A stretch of 64,000 bases of DNA from Pimelobacter simplex. Lineage in GTDB: Bacteria; Actinomycetota; Actinomycetes; Propionibacteriales; Nocardioidaceae. Of this stretch, positions 32,575 to 42,140 are shown piece after piece; positions within the stretch are counted from its first letter, which is position 1; each line of letters begins with the position of its first letter. The stretch lies in NCBI GenBank assembly GCA_016803235.1, contig JADCLI010000020.1, positions 33,281 through 97,280 on the forward strand. Reading direction: 5' to 3'. Both the position numbers and the translations under genes were made by a program. The notes beneath the pieces are model-generated. The model saw only the letters and a list, made by a program, of their open reading frames with translations, did no database searches and was not told where the DNA came from.

Positions 32575-33636
32575 GTGGCGGAGACCTTCACCCGTGAGTA
32601 CGACGCGATGCGTCGTGCGCTCGCGCTGGCAGCGACCCCCGGGGTGCCCCTGCACCCCAACCCGAGGGTGGGCTGCGTGCTGCTCGGTCCCGACGGCAGC
32701 ACCGTCGGGGAGGGCTACCACCACGGTGCCGGCACGCCGCACGCCGAGGTCGAGGCACTGCAGGTGGCCGGCGAGCGGGCCCGTGGCGCGACCGCGGTCG
32801 TCACCCTCGAGCCGTGCAACCACACCGGGCGCACGGGGCCGTGCGCCCAGGCACTGATCGACGCCGGCGTGGCCCGCGTGGTGATCGCGCAGCGCGACCC
32901 CAACCCGCAGGCCGCGGGCGGCATGGAGACGCTGCGTGAGGCGGGCCTCGAGGTCGACGCCGGCCTGCTCGCCGACGAGGCCGCCGAGGTCAACCGGGCG
33001 TGGACCTTCGCGCACCGCAACGGACGGCCGTTCGTCACCTGGAAGTTCGCGACGACCCTCGACGGCCGCAGCGCCGCCGCCGACGGGACCTCCCGCTGGG
33101 TGTCCTCGCCGGCCGCGCGCCGCGACACGCACGTGCTGCGCGGCCTGTGCGACACGATGCTGGTCGGCACCAACACGGTCGAGGTCGACGATCCCCAGCT
33201 CACCGTCCGCGACGAGGACGACCAGCCTGTCGGTGACCAGCCGCTGCGCGTGGTGATGGGGGAGCGCGACCTCTCCGAGGACCGACGCGTCCTCGACGAC
33301 GCCGCGCCGACCGTGCACCTGCGCACCCAGGACCCGGCCGAGGCGCTGCGCACGCTGTACGCCGACCACGACCGCCACCACGTCTTCCTCGAGGGCGGGC
33401 CGACACTGGCCGCCGCCTTCCTGCAGGCGGGTCTGGTCGACGAGGTCGTCACCTACGTCGCCCCGATGCTGCTGGGCGCCGGCCGCTCCGCCGTCGGCGA
33501 CCTCGGAATCGGCACCATCGCCGACGCGTTGCACCTGCGGCTCGTCGACACCACCGTCGTGGGCGAGGACGCCGAGGCCAACGTGCGACTGATCATGAGG
33601 CCCGCCCGGGGCCGCACCAAGGAAGGAACCGCCTGA
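32575..33636 (+). CDS. ribD: RibD bifunctional deaminase/reductase
   Basis: A 353-residue riboflavin enzyme. The N-terminal deaminase carries zinc ligands HAEVEAL and PCNHTGRTGPC. The C-terminal reductase begins about residue 150 (VTWKFATTLDGRSAAADGTS). It performs the second and third steps from GTP toward riboflavin. The GTG at 32575 has GAGGCGG upstream and gives the usual N-terminus; earlier in-frame codons lie in the riboswitch. First gene of ribD-ribE-ribBA-ribH. Confidence 0.93.
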   Translation: MAETFTREYDAMRRALALAATPGVPLHPNPRVGCVLLGPDGSTVGEGYHHGAGTPHAEVEALQVAGERARGATAVVTLEPCNHTGRTGPCAQALIDAGVARVVIAQRDPNPQAAGGMETLREAGLEVDAGLLADEAAEVNRAWTFAHRNGRPFVTWKFATTLDGRSAAADGTSRWVSSPAARRDTHVLRGLCDTMLVGTNTVEVDDPQLTVRDEDDQPVGDQPLRVVMGERDLSEDRRVLDDAAPTVHLRTQDPAEALRTLYADHDRHHVFLEGGPTLAAAFLQAGLVDEVVTYVAPMLLGAGRSAVGDLGIGTIADALHLRLVDTTVVGEDAEANVRLIMRPARGRTKEGTA

Positions 33637-34259
33637 TGTTCACCGGCATCGTCGAGGAGCTCGGCACCGTCACCGCCGTCGAGGACCAGGGGGACGCGGT
33701 CCGGCTCACCATCGCCTCCGACGTGACGCTGTCCGACGCCGGCCTCGGTGACTCGATCGCCGTCAACGGCTGCTGCCTGACCGTCGCCGAGCGCACCGAC
33801 ACGACCTGGACCGCCGACGTGATGGCCGAGACGCTCGCCAAGACCAGCATCGGCAGCCTGGCCGTCGGTGACCGGGTGAACCTCGAGCGCGCCGTCACCG
33901 CCGAGAAGCGCCTGGGCGGCCACGTCGTCCAGGGCCACGTCGACGCCGTCGGCGAGGTGGTCGCCCGCACCCCCAGCGAGCACTGGGAGGTCGTCGAGAT
34001 CAAGATGCCCGAGGAGCTCGGCCGCTATCTCGTCGACAAGGGCTCGATCACGGTCGACGGCACCTCGCTGACCGTCGTGGAGGCCGGGGAGCACACCTTC
34101 ACCGTCAGCCTGATCCCCGAGACCCTGGCCCGCACGACGCTCGGCTTCCGGGCCGTCGGCGACCGGGTCAACCTCGAGGTCGACGTCATCGCCAAGCACG
34201 TCGAGAAGCTCGTCCGTGCCTACACCAGCACCCCCAGCGCCAGCAGCGAGGAGAACTGA
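33636..34259 (+). CDS. ribE: Riboflavin synthase alpha chain
   Basis: A 207-residue riboflavin synthase made of two lumazine-binding barrels ([12 protein letters not shown]... and [15 protein letters not shown]...). The repeated VNGCCLTV / [11 protein letters not shown] motifs mark each half. It dismutates two lumazines into riboflavin. The start ATG overlaps the ribD stop by one base (TGATG). Confidence 0.95.
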   Translation: MFTGIVEELGTVTAVEDQGDAVRLTIASDVTLSDAGLGDSIAVNGCCLTVAERTDTTWTADVMAETLAKTSIGSLAVGDRVNLERAVTAEKRLGGHVVQGHVDAVGEVVARTPSEHWEVVEIKMPEELGRYLVDKGSITVDGTSLTVVEAGEHTFTVSLIPETLARTTLGFRAVGDRVNLEVDVIAKHVEKLVRAYTSTPSASSEEN

Positions 34260-34260
34260 C

Positions 34261-35505
34261 ATGTCGGTGCGTCTGGACCCGGTCGAGCGCGCGATCGCCG
34301 ACATCGCGGCGGGCAGGGCCGTCGTCGTCGTCGACGACGAGGACCGCGAGAACGAGGGCGACATCATCTTCGCCGCCAGCAAGGCGACGCCGGAGCTGAT
34401 GGCCTTCACTATCCGCTACTCCAGCGGCGTCATCTGTGCCCCGATGCCCGGCGCGATGCTCGACCGGCTCGAGATCCCGCTGATGACCCCGCACAACAAG
34501 GACGCCTACCGCACGGCGTACACGATCTCGGTCGACGCTCGCGACGGCGTCAGCACCGGCATCTCCGCCGCCGACCGCGCCCACACGGTGCGGGTGCTCG
34601 CCGACTCGGCCACCGAGCCGTGGGAGCTGACCCGGCCCGGGCACGTCTTCCCGCTGCGCTACCGCGAGGGCGGCGTGCTGGTCCGCCGCGGCCACACCGA
34701 GGCCGCCGTCGACCTGTGCCGCCTCGCCGGCCTGACCCCGACGGGTGTGCTGGTCGAGGTCGTCAACGACGACGGCACCATGAAGCGCGCGCCCGAGCTG
34801 CGGGCGTTCGCCGACGAGCACGGCCTGGCGATGATCTCCATCGAGGACCTGGTCCGCTACCGCCGCCGCGTCGAGACCCACGTCGTGCGCGAGGCCGAGA
34901 CCCGGCTGCCCACCAGTCACGGCGACTTCACCGCCATCGGCTACACGATCACCGTCGACGGCAGTGAGCACGTCGCGCTCGTGTACGGCGACCCGGCCGC
35001 CCTCGCCGACGGCGGGCCGGTGCTGACCCGGGTGCACTCGGAGTGCCTGACCGGCGACGTCTTCGGCTCCAGCCGCTGCGACTGCGGCCCCCAGCTCAAC
35101 GAGGCGATGGACCGCATCGTCGGGGAGGGCCGCGGCGTCGTGATCTACCTGCGCGGCCACGAGGGCCGGGGGATCGGCCTGGTCGCCAAGCTGCAGGCCT
35201 ACCAGCTGCAGGACGGCGGCCGCGACACCGTCGACGCCAACCTCGACCTCGGCCTGCCCGCCGACGCCCGTCACTACGGCGCGGCCACCCAGATCCTCAA
35301 GGACCTCGGCGTCTCCGACGTGCGGCTGCTGACCAACAACCCCGACAAGGTCACCTCGCTCGAGGACTACGGGATCACGGTCACCGAGCGGGTCCCGCTC
35401 ACGCCCCACCCCAACGGCCACAACCTCGCCTACCTCCTGACCAAGCGCGACCGGATGGGCCACGACCTCCCCGACCTGGATCTCGACCTCGAAGGAGCCA
35501 ACTGA
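34261..35505 (+). CDS. ribBA: Bifunctional DHBP synthase / GTP cyclohydrolase II
   Basis: A 414-residue fusion. The RibB part (1 to about 205) has [15 protein letters not shown] and TGISAADRA. The RibA part has the zinc site [19 protein letters not shown] and GHEGRGIGL. It supplies both precursors for riboflavin. The start is ATG 34261, one base after ribE; an in-frame ATG at 34216 lies inside ribE and is not needed. Confidence 0.95.
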   Translation: MSVRLDPVERAIADIAAGRAVVVVDDEDRENEGDIIFAASKATPELMAFTIRYSSGVICAPMPGAMLDRLEIPLMTPHNKDAYRTAYTISVDARDGVSTGISAADRAHTVRVLADSATEPWELTRPGHVFPLRYREGGVLVRRGHTEAAVDLCRLAGLTPTGVLVEVVNDDGTMKRAPELRAFADEHGLAMISIEDLVRYRRRVETHVVREAETRLPTSHGDFTAIGYTITVDGSEHVALVYGDPAALADGGPVLTRVHSECLTGDVFGSSRCDCGPQLNEAMDRIVGEGRGVVIYLRGHEGRGIGLVAKLQAYQLQDGGRDTVDANLDLGLPADARHYGAATQILKDLGVSDVRLLTNNPDKVTSLEDYGITVTERVPLTPHPNGHNLAYLLTKRDRMGHDLPDLDLDLEGAN

Positions 35506-35506
35506 C

Positions 35507-35995
35507 ATGGCCGGACACGGCGCCCCCGACATCGCCCCCACCGACTGCCACGACCTGCGGGTCGCGGTCGTCGCCGCGAGCTGGCACACCGAGGTGATGG
35601 ACGGCCTGATCGCCGGCGCCCAGCGGGCGTTCGTCGACCACAAGGTCGAGGCGCCGGTCGTCGTCCGGGTCCCGGGCACCTTCGAGCTGCCCGTCACCGC
35701 GGCCGCCCTCGCGCCGTCGTACGACGCCGTGATCGCGCTCGGCGTCGTGATCCGGGGCGGAACCCCGCACTTCGAGTACGTCTGCAGTGCCGCCACCGAC
35801 GGCCTCACCCGGGTCTCTCTCGACCACCACATCCCGGTGGGGTTCGGCGTGCTCACCTGCGACGACGAGCAGCAGGCGCTCGATCGAGCCGGGCTCGACG
35901 GATCCCGCGAGGACAAGGGCTACGAGGCCGCGTCGGCCGCGCTGCAGACCGCAGCCACGCTGAAGAAGGTCCGCGCGCGCGGCTACACGGGCTGA
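35507..35995 (+). CDS. ribH: Lumazine synthase
   Basis: A 162-residue 6,7-dimethyl-8-ribityllumazine synthase: [26 protein letters not shown] (with the catalytic His region) and a [11 protein letters not shown] end. It makes the substrate for RibE. AAGGAG precedes it inside the ribBA end. Last gene of the rib unit, followed by a GC-rich stem-loop. Confidence 0.95.
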   Translation: MAGHGAPDIAPTDCHDLRVAVVAASWHTEVMDGLIAGAQRAFVDHKVEAPVVVRVPGTFELPVTAAALAPSYDAVIALGVVIRGGTPHFEYVCSAATDGLTRVSLDHHIPVGFGVLTCDDEQQALDRAGLDGSREDKGYEAASAALQTAATLKKVRARGYTG

Positions 35996-36020
35996 CCGCC
36001 CCGCCCCGGGGTGAGACCGG

Positions 36021-36039
36021 GGCCGGGAGGCTCCCGGCC
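36021..36039 (+). terminator. Stem-loop after ribH
   Basis: GGCCGGG, loop AGGCT, CCCGGCC form a strong 7-bp GC stem 25 bp after the ribH stop and before the hisE promoter. No T-tract. Confidence 0.5.
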
Positions 36040-36059
36040 ACGCCGTAGGCTGACCTCCC

Positions 36060-36323
36060 GTGAAGACGTTCGACGAGCTGTTCGCAGAGCTCAGCGAGAA
36101 GGCACAGACGCGGCCCGAGGGATCCGGCACGGTCCGGCAGCTCGACGCCGGCGTCCATGCGATCGGCAAGAAGCTGATCGAGGAGGCCGCTGAGTCCTGG
36201 ATGGCCGCCGAGCACGAGGGCAAGGACGCCACCGCGCTGGAGATCAGCCAGCTGCTCTACCACGCCCAGGTCCTCATGATCGCGAGCGGCCTCTCGCTCG
36301 ACGACGTCTACGCACACCTCTGA
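36060..36323 (+). CDS. hisE: Phosphoribosyl-ATP pyrophosphatase
   Basis: An 87-residue all-alpha pyrophosphatase of the MazG/HisE fold: [18 protein letters not shown] and [13 protein letters not shown]. Second step of histidine synthesis. GTG 36060 has TAGGCT (36046-36051) ending 8 nt upstream, so the hisE-hisG message is probably leaderless. hisG follows after 10 bp. Confidence 0.93.
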   Translation: MKTFDELFAELSEKAQTRPEGSGTVRQLDAGVHAIGKKLIEEAAESWMAAEHEGKDATALEISQLLYHAQVLMIASGLSLDDVYAHL

Positions 36324-36333
36324 GGTAAGACCC

Positions 36334-37176
36334 ATGCTCAAGATCGCCGTCCCCAACAAGGGGGCCCTGTCCGAGGCTGCCTCCGGCATGCTCCGCGAGG
36401 CGGGCTACGCCCAGCGCTCGGACTCCAAGCAGCTCACCAAGATCGACCCCGACAACGAGGTCGAGTTCTTCTACCTGCGCCCGCGCGACATCGCGCTGTA
36501 CGTCGGCGAGGGCACGCTCGACGCTGGCATCACCGGCCGCGACCTGCTCCTCGACTCCCACGCCACCGCCACCGAGACGCTCCAGCTGGGCTTCGGCCGC
36601 TCGAAGTTCCGCTTCGCAGCGCGCCCGGGTACCGCCGAGAAGGTCGAGGACCTCGCCGGCAAGCGGATCGCGACGTCGTACGACGGCGTGGTCAAGCGCT
36701 ACCTCGCCGAGCGTGGCATCGAGGCCTCCGTGGTCCGCCTCGACGGCGCGGTCGAGACCAGCATCCAGCTCGGCGTGGCCGACGTGATCGCCGACGTCGT
36801 CGAGACCGGCTCCACCCTGCGCAACGCGGGTCTGGAGGTCTTCGGTGACGTCATCCTCGAGTCCGAGGGCGTGATGATCACCCGCGAGGGTGCCGACGGC
36901 AGCGCGCTGGAGATCTTCACCCGCCGCCTCCAGGGCGTTCTCGTGGCGCGCGCGTACGTGATGATGGACTACGACATCCGCGCCGAGAAGGTCGAGCAGG
37001 CGATCGCGCTGACCCCCGGCATCGAGAGTCCGACCGTCAGCCCGCTCCACCGCGAGGGCTGGGTCGCGGTGCGCTCGATGGTGCAGCGGGCCAGTGCCCA
37101 GCGGGTGATGGACGAGCTGTTCGCCCTCGGCGCGCGCGCCATCCTCACCACCGACATCCACGCCTGCCGGCTCTGA
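36334..37176 (+). CDS. hisG: ATP phosphoribosyltransferase (long form)
   Basis: A 280-residue HisG of the long type, with a C-terminal ACT-like regulatory domain (about 210-280) for histidine feedback. Motifs include PNKGALSEAA at the N-terminus, TAGITGRDLL-like DAGITGRDLL, GVADVIADVVETGSTLRNAG (PRPP loop) and DIRAEKVEQAIALTPG. First step of histidine synthesis. GAGGTAAG is the ribosome-binding site. Confidence 0.95.
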   Translation: MLKIAVPNKGALSEAASGMLREAGYAQRSDSKQLTKIDPDNEVEFFYLRPRDIALYVGEGTLDAGITGRDLLLDSHATATETLQLGFGRSKFRFAARPGTAEKVEDLAGKRIATSYDGVVKRYLAERGIEASVVRLDGAVETSIQLGVADVIADVVETGSTLRNAGLEVFGDVILESEGVMITREGADGSALEIFTRRLQGVLVARAYVMMDYDIRAEKVEQAIALTPGIESPTVSPLHREGWVAVRSMVQRASAQRVMDELFALGARAILTTDIHACRL

Positions 37177-37634
37177 TGACCGACTCCGACCGGCCTGCCG
37201 TGCCCACCCTGCCGCGGACCTGGCGCCCGCTCGGTCCGCGGCTCGCCGCGGCCGTGTTCGCGGTCGTCCTGGTCGGCGCCTTCGCCTGGCTCTGGATGAG
37301 CTTCGACGACCAGACCAAGGCCGCGGTCAACGACCTGGAGAAGGCGACGGTCATCTTCTTCGTCCTGCTCGGCCTGGCACTGCTCAACGCGCTGGCCCGG
37401 TCCCGGGTGGTCGCCCGCGAGGACGGCCTCACCGTCGTCAACGGCTACCGCACCCGCCGCTTCGCCTGGGCCGAGGTCGGCACGGTCCGCTTCCCGCAGG
37501 GCGCCCCGTGGCCGCACCTCGACCTCGGCGACGACGAGCGGCTCTCGCTGCTCGGCATCCACGCCTCCGACGGTGCCCGCGCCGCCACGGCCATCCGGGA
37601 GCTGCGCGCGGTCGTCGCCGCGCACCAGGGCTGA
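37176..37634 (+). CDS. PH-domain membrane protein (bPH type)
   Basis: A 152-residue protein with two N-terminal helices (about 24-43, 59-76). A small bacterial PH-like domain follows (VVAREDGLTVVNGYRTRRFAWAEV), with a conserved-looking ARSRVVARE / W-EV pattern of PF10756-type proteins. It overlaps hisG by one base (TGATG), a neighbourhood often seen in actinobacteria. Function unknown. Confidence 0.75.
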   Translation: MTDSDRPAVPTLPRTWRPLGPRLAAAVFAVVLVGAFAWLWMSFDDQTKAAVNDLEKATVIFFVLLGLALLNALARSRVVAREDGLTVVNGYRTRRFAWAEVGTVRFPQGAPWPHLDLGDDERLSLLGIHASDGARAATAIRELRAVVAAHQG

Positions 37635-37652
37635 GCCTCGATGGTTCGAGGC
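37635..37652. terminator. Stem-loop between convergent genes
   Basis: GCCTCGA, loop TGGT, TCGAGGC form a perfect 7-bp stem directly after the PH-domain gene stop and 20 bp before the end of the convergent epimerase gene. Confidence 0.55.
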
Positions 37653-37671
37653 TGAGCCGGGCCGAGGCCGC

Positions 37672-38559
37672 TCAGACCGCGCGGATGCCCCAGGTGGCGG
37701 CGTACGACGCCCCGGGCTCCAGGACCACCAGGTCGTCCCCGGAGTTGAACGCGTCCGGGGGAGCGGTCATCGGCTCGACCGCGACGCTCGCCCGCGGGGT
37801 CGGGGTGTCGTCGCCGGTGTAGACCTGCAGCCACCGGTGCCGCTCGTCCACCCACAGCGCGACCCCGGTGTCACCGGAGCGCAGGGTCACGGTCGCCCGG
37901 CCCTCCTCGTCGCGTGCCAGGTCGGTCACGGCATGGTTGAGCACCGTCGCGCCCAGAGGCGAGGTGACCAGCCCGTCGGCCGGGACGCGCCCGGTCGGCA
38001 GCAGCCGCTCGGGGTCCACCGCCAGCACCGTCGCCGCGGCCAGCTCGATGCTCCACCCGTCGCACGGTCCCGGCCCGGCGAGGAGGTACGGGTGCGCCCC
38101 CGACGCGTACGGCGCCGCCGTGGCGGCCAGGTTGGTCGCCGCCTGCGTCACGCTCAGCCCGTCCGCGCCCAGCGCATAGGTCGTCGTCAGCGCCAGCGCC
38201 CACGGGTAGCCCGTCTGCGCGGGCAGGAGGTACGACAGCTCCACCCGGTCCTCGGCCGCCGAGGCCAGCGTCCACGACACCCACCGCACCAGCCCGTGGG
38301 AGGCGTTGCCGCGCTTGGGCTCGGTCAGCGCGAGCTGCTGCGTGCTCCCACCGAACTCGTAGCGCCCGTCCCGGATCCGGTTCGGCCACGGCACCAGCAG
38401 CTGCCCCCGCCCGCCCGACGGCATCGCGTCCTCCGCGAACCCGTCGACGAGAGCGCGGTCGCCGTACGTCAGCGACCGGAGGGCGCCACAGCCCTGGGTG
38501 ACGACGGCGCGGTAGCCGTGGGAGGTCAGGACGTGCTGCTCTCCGGTCGGTGCGGTCAC
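37672..38559 (-). CDS. Aldose 1-epimerase family protein
   Basis: A 295-residue galactose-mutarotase-fold protein: LVPWPNRIRDGRYEF, NASHGLVRW (catalytic His) and SGAHPYLL, with a C-terminal Glu in VAVEPMTAPPDAFN. It interconverts anomers of a hexose or a hexose phosphate. GTG 38559 lies 7 nt after TAGGCT (38572-38567), suggesting leaderless transcription. An inverted repeat overlaps that promoter. Confidence 0.87.
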   Translation of the reverse strand: MTAPTGEQHVLTSHGYRAVVTQGCGALRSLTYGDRALVDGFAEDAMPSGGRGQLLVPWPNRIRDGRYEFGGSTQQLALTEPKRGNASHGLVRWVSWTLASAAEDRVELSYLLPAQTGYPWALALTTTYALGADGLSVTQAATNLAATAAPYASGAHPYLLAGPGPCDGWSIELAAATVLAVDPERLLPTGRVPADGLVTSPLGATVLNHAVTDLARDEEGRATVTLRSGDTGVALWVDERHRWLQVYTGDDTPTPRASVAVEPMTAPPDAFNSGDDLVVLEPGASYAATWGIRAV

Positions 38560-38566
38560 GCGGGCC

Positions 38567-38590
38567 AGCCTAGTGTCGACACGACACTAG
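38567..38590 (-). promoter_or_regulatory. 9-bp inverted repeat over the epimerase promoter
   Basis: CTAGTGTCG, spacer ACA, CGACACTAG (38570-38590) is a perfect inverted repeat. It overlaps the start of the -10 (TAGGCT, 38572-38567) of the epimerase gene and also contains the stop codon of the upstream kinase gene. It has the size of an operator for a dimeric repressor; a hairpin role is possible too. Confidence 0.5.
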
Positions 38591-39129
38591 GTGCGCACCA
38601 CGAGGTCGGCCCGCTCCCGCGTCCCCTCCCGCGCGTGCAGCGCCTCCTCGTCCGCCAGCCACGCGTCCCAGTGTGGCCGCATCTCCTCGCCGTCGCGCTG
38701 CAGCCAGCGGGCCAGCCGGACGTCGAGGTCGGCCTCGACCCAGACCGTCAAGGTCACGAGCGGCGCGTAGGAGGCAGCCGCGCTGCCGACCCCCTCGAGC
38801 ACCAGCAGGGGAGTGGGCTCGACGACGCAGGTGCCGTCCCACGCGTCGGCATACCAGTCCCACCGCCTCCAACGCCCGGGACGCCCGGCGGCAAGAGGGA
38901 GCAGCAGAGCCTCGACGGAGGCCCCGAGCCCGGGCAGGCCGCGCCAGCCCTCGAGCATCTCGTCCGTGCCGAGCACGACCGCCTCCGGCGCCAGCGTGGC
39001 GAGCCCTCGGGCGAGCGTGGTCTTGCCGGAGCCGGCGAGACCGTCGATGCAGATCAGTCGGCCGGCGCCGAGCGTCGGCGGTCGGGACAGCGCGAGGTCG
39101 AGGATGTCAGAAGGCGAGCCCGTGACCAC
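38587..39129 (-). CDS. Small P-loop kinase, uridine-kinase-like
   Basis: A 180-residue P-loop protein: Walker A GLAGSGKTT at about residues 25-33, a DEMLEGWRGLPG segment and LLVLEGVGSAAASYAPL, as in uridine-kinase-like ATPases. GTG 39129 was chosen because it lies just before the homology and overlaps the end of the upstream racemase-fold gene by 23 bp. Upstream in-frame sequence is shadow coding. Substrate unknown. Confidence 0.72.
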   Translation of the reverse strand: MVTGSPSDILDLALSRPPTLGAGRLICIDGLAGSGKTTLARGLATLAPEAVVLGTDEMLEGWRGLPGLGASVEALLLPLAAGRPGRWRRWDWYADAWDGTCVVEPTPLLVLEGVGSAAASYAPLVTLTVWVEADLDVRLARWLQRDGEEMRPHWDAWLADEEALHAREGTRERADLVVRT

Positions 39130-40357
39130 GGTAGGTCGGGACCTCCTCGACGAAGCGGTCGCCCTGCAGCAGCAGCACGCTGCGGCCGTGCTCGAACGGC
39201 TCGCCGGACTTCGCATGCCGGAACCACACCAGGTCACCGACGGCCAGCCTCCCGGCGTTCGCGCCGACCAGCGGTGTCTGCACCTCGCCGGCGCCCTCGA
39301 GCCCGGTCAGGCTCAGCCCGGCCGGCGCCCACGGCGTCGGCGCCCGGTCGGCGCCCGCCGGACCGGACGCGATCAGCCCGCCGCCGTGCACCGTGGCGAC
39401 CTCGGCCGAAGGACGTCGGGTCACCGGCAGCCCGAAGAACGCCGCCGGGGTGGGGGAGAAGACCTCGTAGTGGTCGAACAGGGTCGGCGCGAGCAGGCCG
39501 GAGCCCGCGGTCACCTCGGTCACCGCCGGGTCGGCGGCCGACGCCTCGATCGAGCCGGAGCCGCCGGCGTTCCAGAGCTCGATGCCCGCGAAGTCGCCGT
39601 ACCCCTTGAGGGCGTCGAGCGCCTCGACCAGCGCGGTACGACGCACCCGCAGCTGGGCGACGGACATCTGCTTGATCCTGCGCACGATCGCCGACCTCGC
39701 GCGCTGGTGCGGCACCGCGTCCGGTACGCCGGCCACCTGGCCCTCGTAGGTCATCACCCCGACCAGCTGGAACCCGGGCCGGTCGATCACCGTCCGCGCC
39801 AGCGAGGCGACCGCGCCGATGTCGTAGAGCGGGGAGCGCTTCGGCCCGACCGCCTGCCCGCCCCAGCGCAGGCCGGCGTCGATGTCGAGCGCGACCCGTA
39901 CCGGCACGGCCGTCGACGCGCGCAGGCTGTCGACGAGGTCGAGGTGGGCGACGTCGTCGACCATGATCGTGATCCGCGCCGCCGCACGCGGTGAGGCGAC
40001 CAGCGCACCCAACGCGGCCCGGTCGACGCTCGGGTAGGCGACCACGATGTCGTCGCACACGTCCTCCTCGGCGAGCCACAGCGCCTCGGCGAGGGTGTAG
40101 GCCAGCACTCCGGCGAAGCCGTCCGCCGCGAGCGCCCGGCGCACCAGCGCCGGCACCCGGATGGACTTCGACGCGACCCGCACCGGCGTCCCACCCGCCC
40201 GGCGGGCGAGGTCGGCGGCATTGGCGTCGAACGCGTCGAGGTCGACGACGAACGCCGGGGTCGAGAGCGGCTCGGGCCAGGCGGCCACGGCGTCGCGCAG
40301 GCGCGCGGCCAGCCGGTTGCGCGCGATCGACGACGACGCGGAGGGGTGGTGCGGCAT
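39107..40357 (-). CDS. PLP-dependent alanine-racemase-fold protein (amino-acid deaminase/aldolase type)
   Basis: A 416-residue fold-type III PLP enzyme. The lysine that binds PLP sits in RVASKSIR. Other signs are FVVDLDAFDAN, VALDIDAGLRWGG, GVMTYEGQVAG and a C-terminal beta-domain with HGGG and WFRHAKSGEP. It resembles the D-threonine aldolase / D-serine dehydratase-like group (often annotated amino acid deaminase/aldolase) rather than alanine racemase itself. ATG 40357 fits the N-terminus. Confidence 0.78.
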   Translation of the reverse strand: MPHHPSASSSIARNRLAARLRDAVAAWPEPLSTPAFVVDLDAFDANAADLARRAGGTPVRVASKSIRVPALVRRALAADGFAGVLAYTLAEALWLAEEDVCDDIVVAYPSVDRAALGALVASPRAAARITIMVDDVAHLDLVDSLRASTAVPVRVALDIDAGLRWGGQAVGPKRSPLYDIGAVASLARTVIDRPGFQLVGVMTYEGQVAGVPDAVPHQRARSAIVRRIKQMSVAQLRVRRTALVEALDALKGYGDFAGIELWNAGGSGSIEASAADPAVTEVTAGSGLLAPTLFDHYEVFSPTPAAFFGLPVTRRPSAEVATVHGGGLIASGPAGADRAPTPWAPAGLSLTGLEGAGEVQTPLVGANAGRLAVGDLVWFRHAKSGEPFEHGRSVLLLQGDRFVEEVPTYRGHGLAF

Positions 40358-40391
40358 CTCGTCATCGTTCCACGGGTGGGATGATTCCCCG

Positions 40392-40943
40392 GTGACCGCA
40401 TCGCCGAACGAGCGTCCCGACGCCCGCCGCCTCCAGGGCTCGGCGTACGTCGACGACGACGGCACCGCCGACGGCGCACTCGCCGAGGCGCTGACCGCCT
40501 ACGACGCCGACGAGGCGTCGTACCCCGAGGTGCTGGCGGCCCTCGCCCCCGCCCGGCTGCTGGTCCCGGTGGTCGCGGTCCTCGGGGAGGTCGAGGTCGG
40601 GGAGGACGGCCTGGCCCGCGACAAGTCCAGCGACATGGCGGCCGTGCTGCTCACCGGCGCCGACGGCCGGCTCGCACTGCTCGCGTTCACCGACCTGGGT
40701 GCGCTGGCCGCCTGGGACCCGCAGGCGCGCCCCGTCCCGGTCGCCGCGCACCTCGCCGCCGCGACGGCCGTCCAGGAGGGCGCCCACGCCCTGGTCGTCG
40801 ACGTCGCCGGGCCGCACACCTTCGTCCTCGCCGACGACGACCTGCGCCGCGTCGCCTCCGGCTGGACGCCCGTCCGGCTCGACGACGGCGACTGGGCCTG
40901 GCTCGGCACCGCGGATTGGACCGGCCGGGAACAATCCCGGTAG
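40392..40943 (+). CDS. SseB-like protein
   Basis: A 183-residue acidic protein with an SseB-type domain: ARLLVPVVAVLGE, SSDMAAVLLTGADGRLALLAFTD and an ALVVDVAGPHTFVLADDD end. The GTG at 40392 is 34 bp from the divergent racemase-fold gene. SseB proteins have no firm enzymatic role. Its stop codon (40941) lies in a possible -10 (TAGCAT) for the infC leader. Confidence 0.65.
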   Translation: MTASPNERPDARRLQGSAYVDDDGTADGALAEALTAYDADEASYPEVLAALAPARLLVPVVAVLGEVEVGEDGLARDKSSDMAAVLLTGADGRLALLAFTDLGALAAWDPQARPVPVAAHLAAATAVQEGAHALVVDVAGPHTFVLADDDLRRVASGWTPVRLDDGDWAWLGTADWTGREQSR

Positions 40944-41197
40944 CATCTGGCGTTGACCGATCCGTCATGCCCGCGCAAGCGGTGGATGGCAGATCCACAA
41001 GCGGGGACCAGCACCATCGTCTCCCACCCGCACCGGCCGCCAGGTCGTCGGGTCCGGTCCGTGGAAAGCCCTGCCGGGGCCGTCGTACGACGACACCGGA
41101 GTCCCAGGGCCCGTGACTGGCTTCCGCTTGTACCAGCGGGAGCCTCTTCTCATTTGCAGGGCTGAAGACCTCCCGACACACCTAGTTTGGAGGACAC
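40944..41197 (+). promoter_or_regulatory. Leader of the infC-rpmI-rplT operon
   Basis: This 254-bp stretch holds no gene. TAGCAT (40941-40946) with TTGGAC 19 bp upstream (40916-40921) is a possible promoter. The long leader contains hairpins, one at 41123-41141 (TCCGCT, loop TGTACC, AGCGGGA) before a pyrimidine-rich stretch. Leader control by IF3 or L20 is known in other bacteria; here it is only suggested by length and structure. Confidence 0.4.
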
Positions 41198-41872
41198 ATC
41201 AGCACCGAGCTGCGCATCAACGAGCGGATCCGGGTTCCCGAGGTCCGTCTCGTGGGACCCAACGGCGAGACCGTCGGCATCGTCCCCACCGACCAGGCCC
41301 TCAAGCTCGCGCAGGAGGCCGACCTGGACCTGGTGGAGATCGCCCCGATGGGCAAGCCCCCCGTCTGCAAGCTCATGGACTACGGGAAGTTCAAGTACGA
41401 GAACGCCCAGAAGGCCCGTGAGGCGCGACGGAACCAGACCAACGTCATCATCAAGGAGATGAAGCTCCGGCCCAAGATCGACGCGCACGACTACGAGACC
41501 AAGAAGGGTCACGTCGTTCGCTTCCTCAAGGCCGGCGACAAGGTCAAGATCACGATCATGTTCCGCGGCCGCGAGCAGCACCGCCCCGAGCTGGGCTACC
41601 GGCTGCTGCAGAAGCTGGCCGAGGACGTCCAGGAGCTGGGCTTCGTCGAGTCCAACCCCAAGCAGGACGGCCGCAACATGACGATGGTCATCGGCCCGCA
41701 CAAGAAGAAGGCCGAGGCCAAGCTCGAGGTGAAGGCCGCGAAGCAGGAGGCTGCTGCCGAGCGCGCCGCCGAGCAGGCCGCCGAGCACGCCGAGCGGACC
41801 GCCGTACAGCCCTCGACGACCAAGAAGGCCAAGCGGGCGAACGAGGCCCTCGACCCCGACATCGACCTGTAA
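41198..41872 (+). CDS. infC: Translation initiation factor IF-3
   Basis: A 224-residue IF-3. The N-terminal domain starts [20 protein letters not shown], the linker follows [15 protein letters not shown], and the C-terminal domain has [20 protein letters not shown] and [12 protein letters not shown]. The only start that gives the full family N-terminus is the ATC at 41198, 4 nt after GGAGG (41189-41193). Rare starts (ATT, ATC) are known for infC and let IF-3 limit its own synthesis. The tail is Lys/Ala/Glu-rich. First gene of infC-rpmI-rplT. Confidence 0.93.
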   Translation: MSTELRINERIRVPEVRLVGPNGETVGIVPTDQALKLAQEADLDLVEIAPMGKPPVCKLMDYGKFKYENAQKAREARRNQTNVIIKEMKLRPKIDAHDYETKKGHVVRFLKAGDKVKITIMFRGREQHRPELGYRLLQKLAEDVQELGFVESNPKQDGRNMTMVIGPHKKKAEAKLEVKAAKQEAAAERAAEQAAEHAERTAVQPSTTKKAKRANEALDPDIDL

Positions 41873-41903
41873 GACGAACGAAGAGACAGAGCGGACAGAT
41901 CAG

Positions 41904-42098
41904 ATGCCCAAGAACAAGACGCACTCCGGCGCCAGCAAGCGGTTCAAGGTGACCGGCAGCGGCAAGATCCTTCGCGAGAAGGCCGGCAAGCGCCACAACC
42001 TCGAGAAGAAGGCCTCCAAGGTCACCCGTCGCCTCACCGGCACGGTCGAGGTCGCCAAGAACGACGTCCCGCGCGCGAAGAAGATGCTCGGTCTCTGA
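41904..42098 (+). CDS. rpmI: Ribosomal protein bL35
   Basis: A 64-residue basic protein with the bL35 signature: [20 protein letters not shown] and [16 protein letters not shown]. Part of the 50S subunit. Lies between infC and rplT as usual. Confidence 0.97.
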   Translation: MPKNKTHSGASKRFKVTGSGKILREKAGKRHNLEKKASKVTRRLTGTVEVAKNDVPRAKKMLGL

Positions 42099-42140
42099 CC
42101 GGCCGTCCGCCCCTGAACCGAAGCAACAAGGAGTAAGAAG

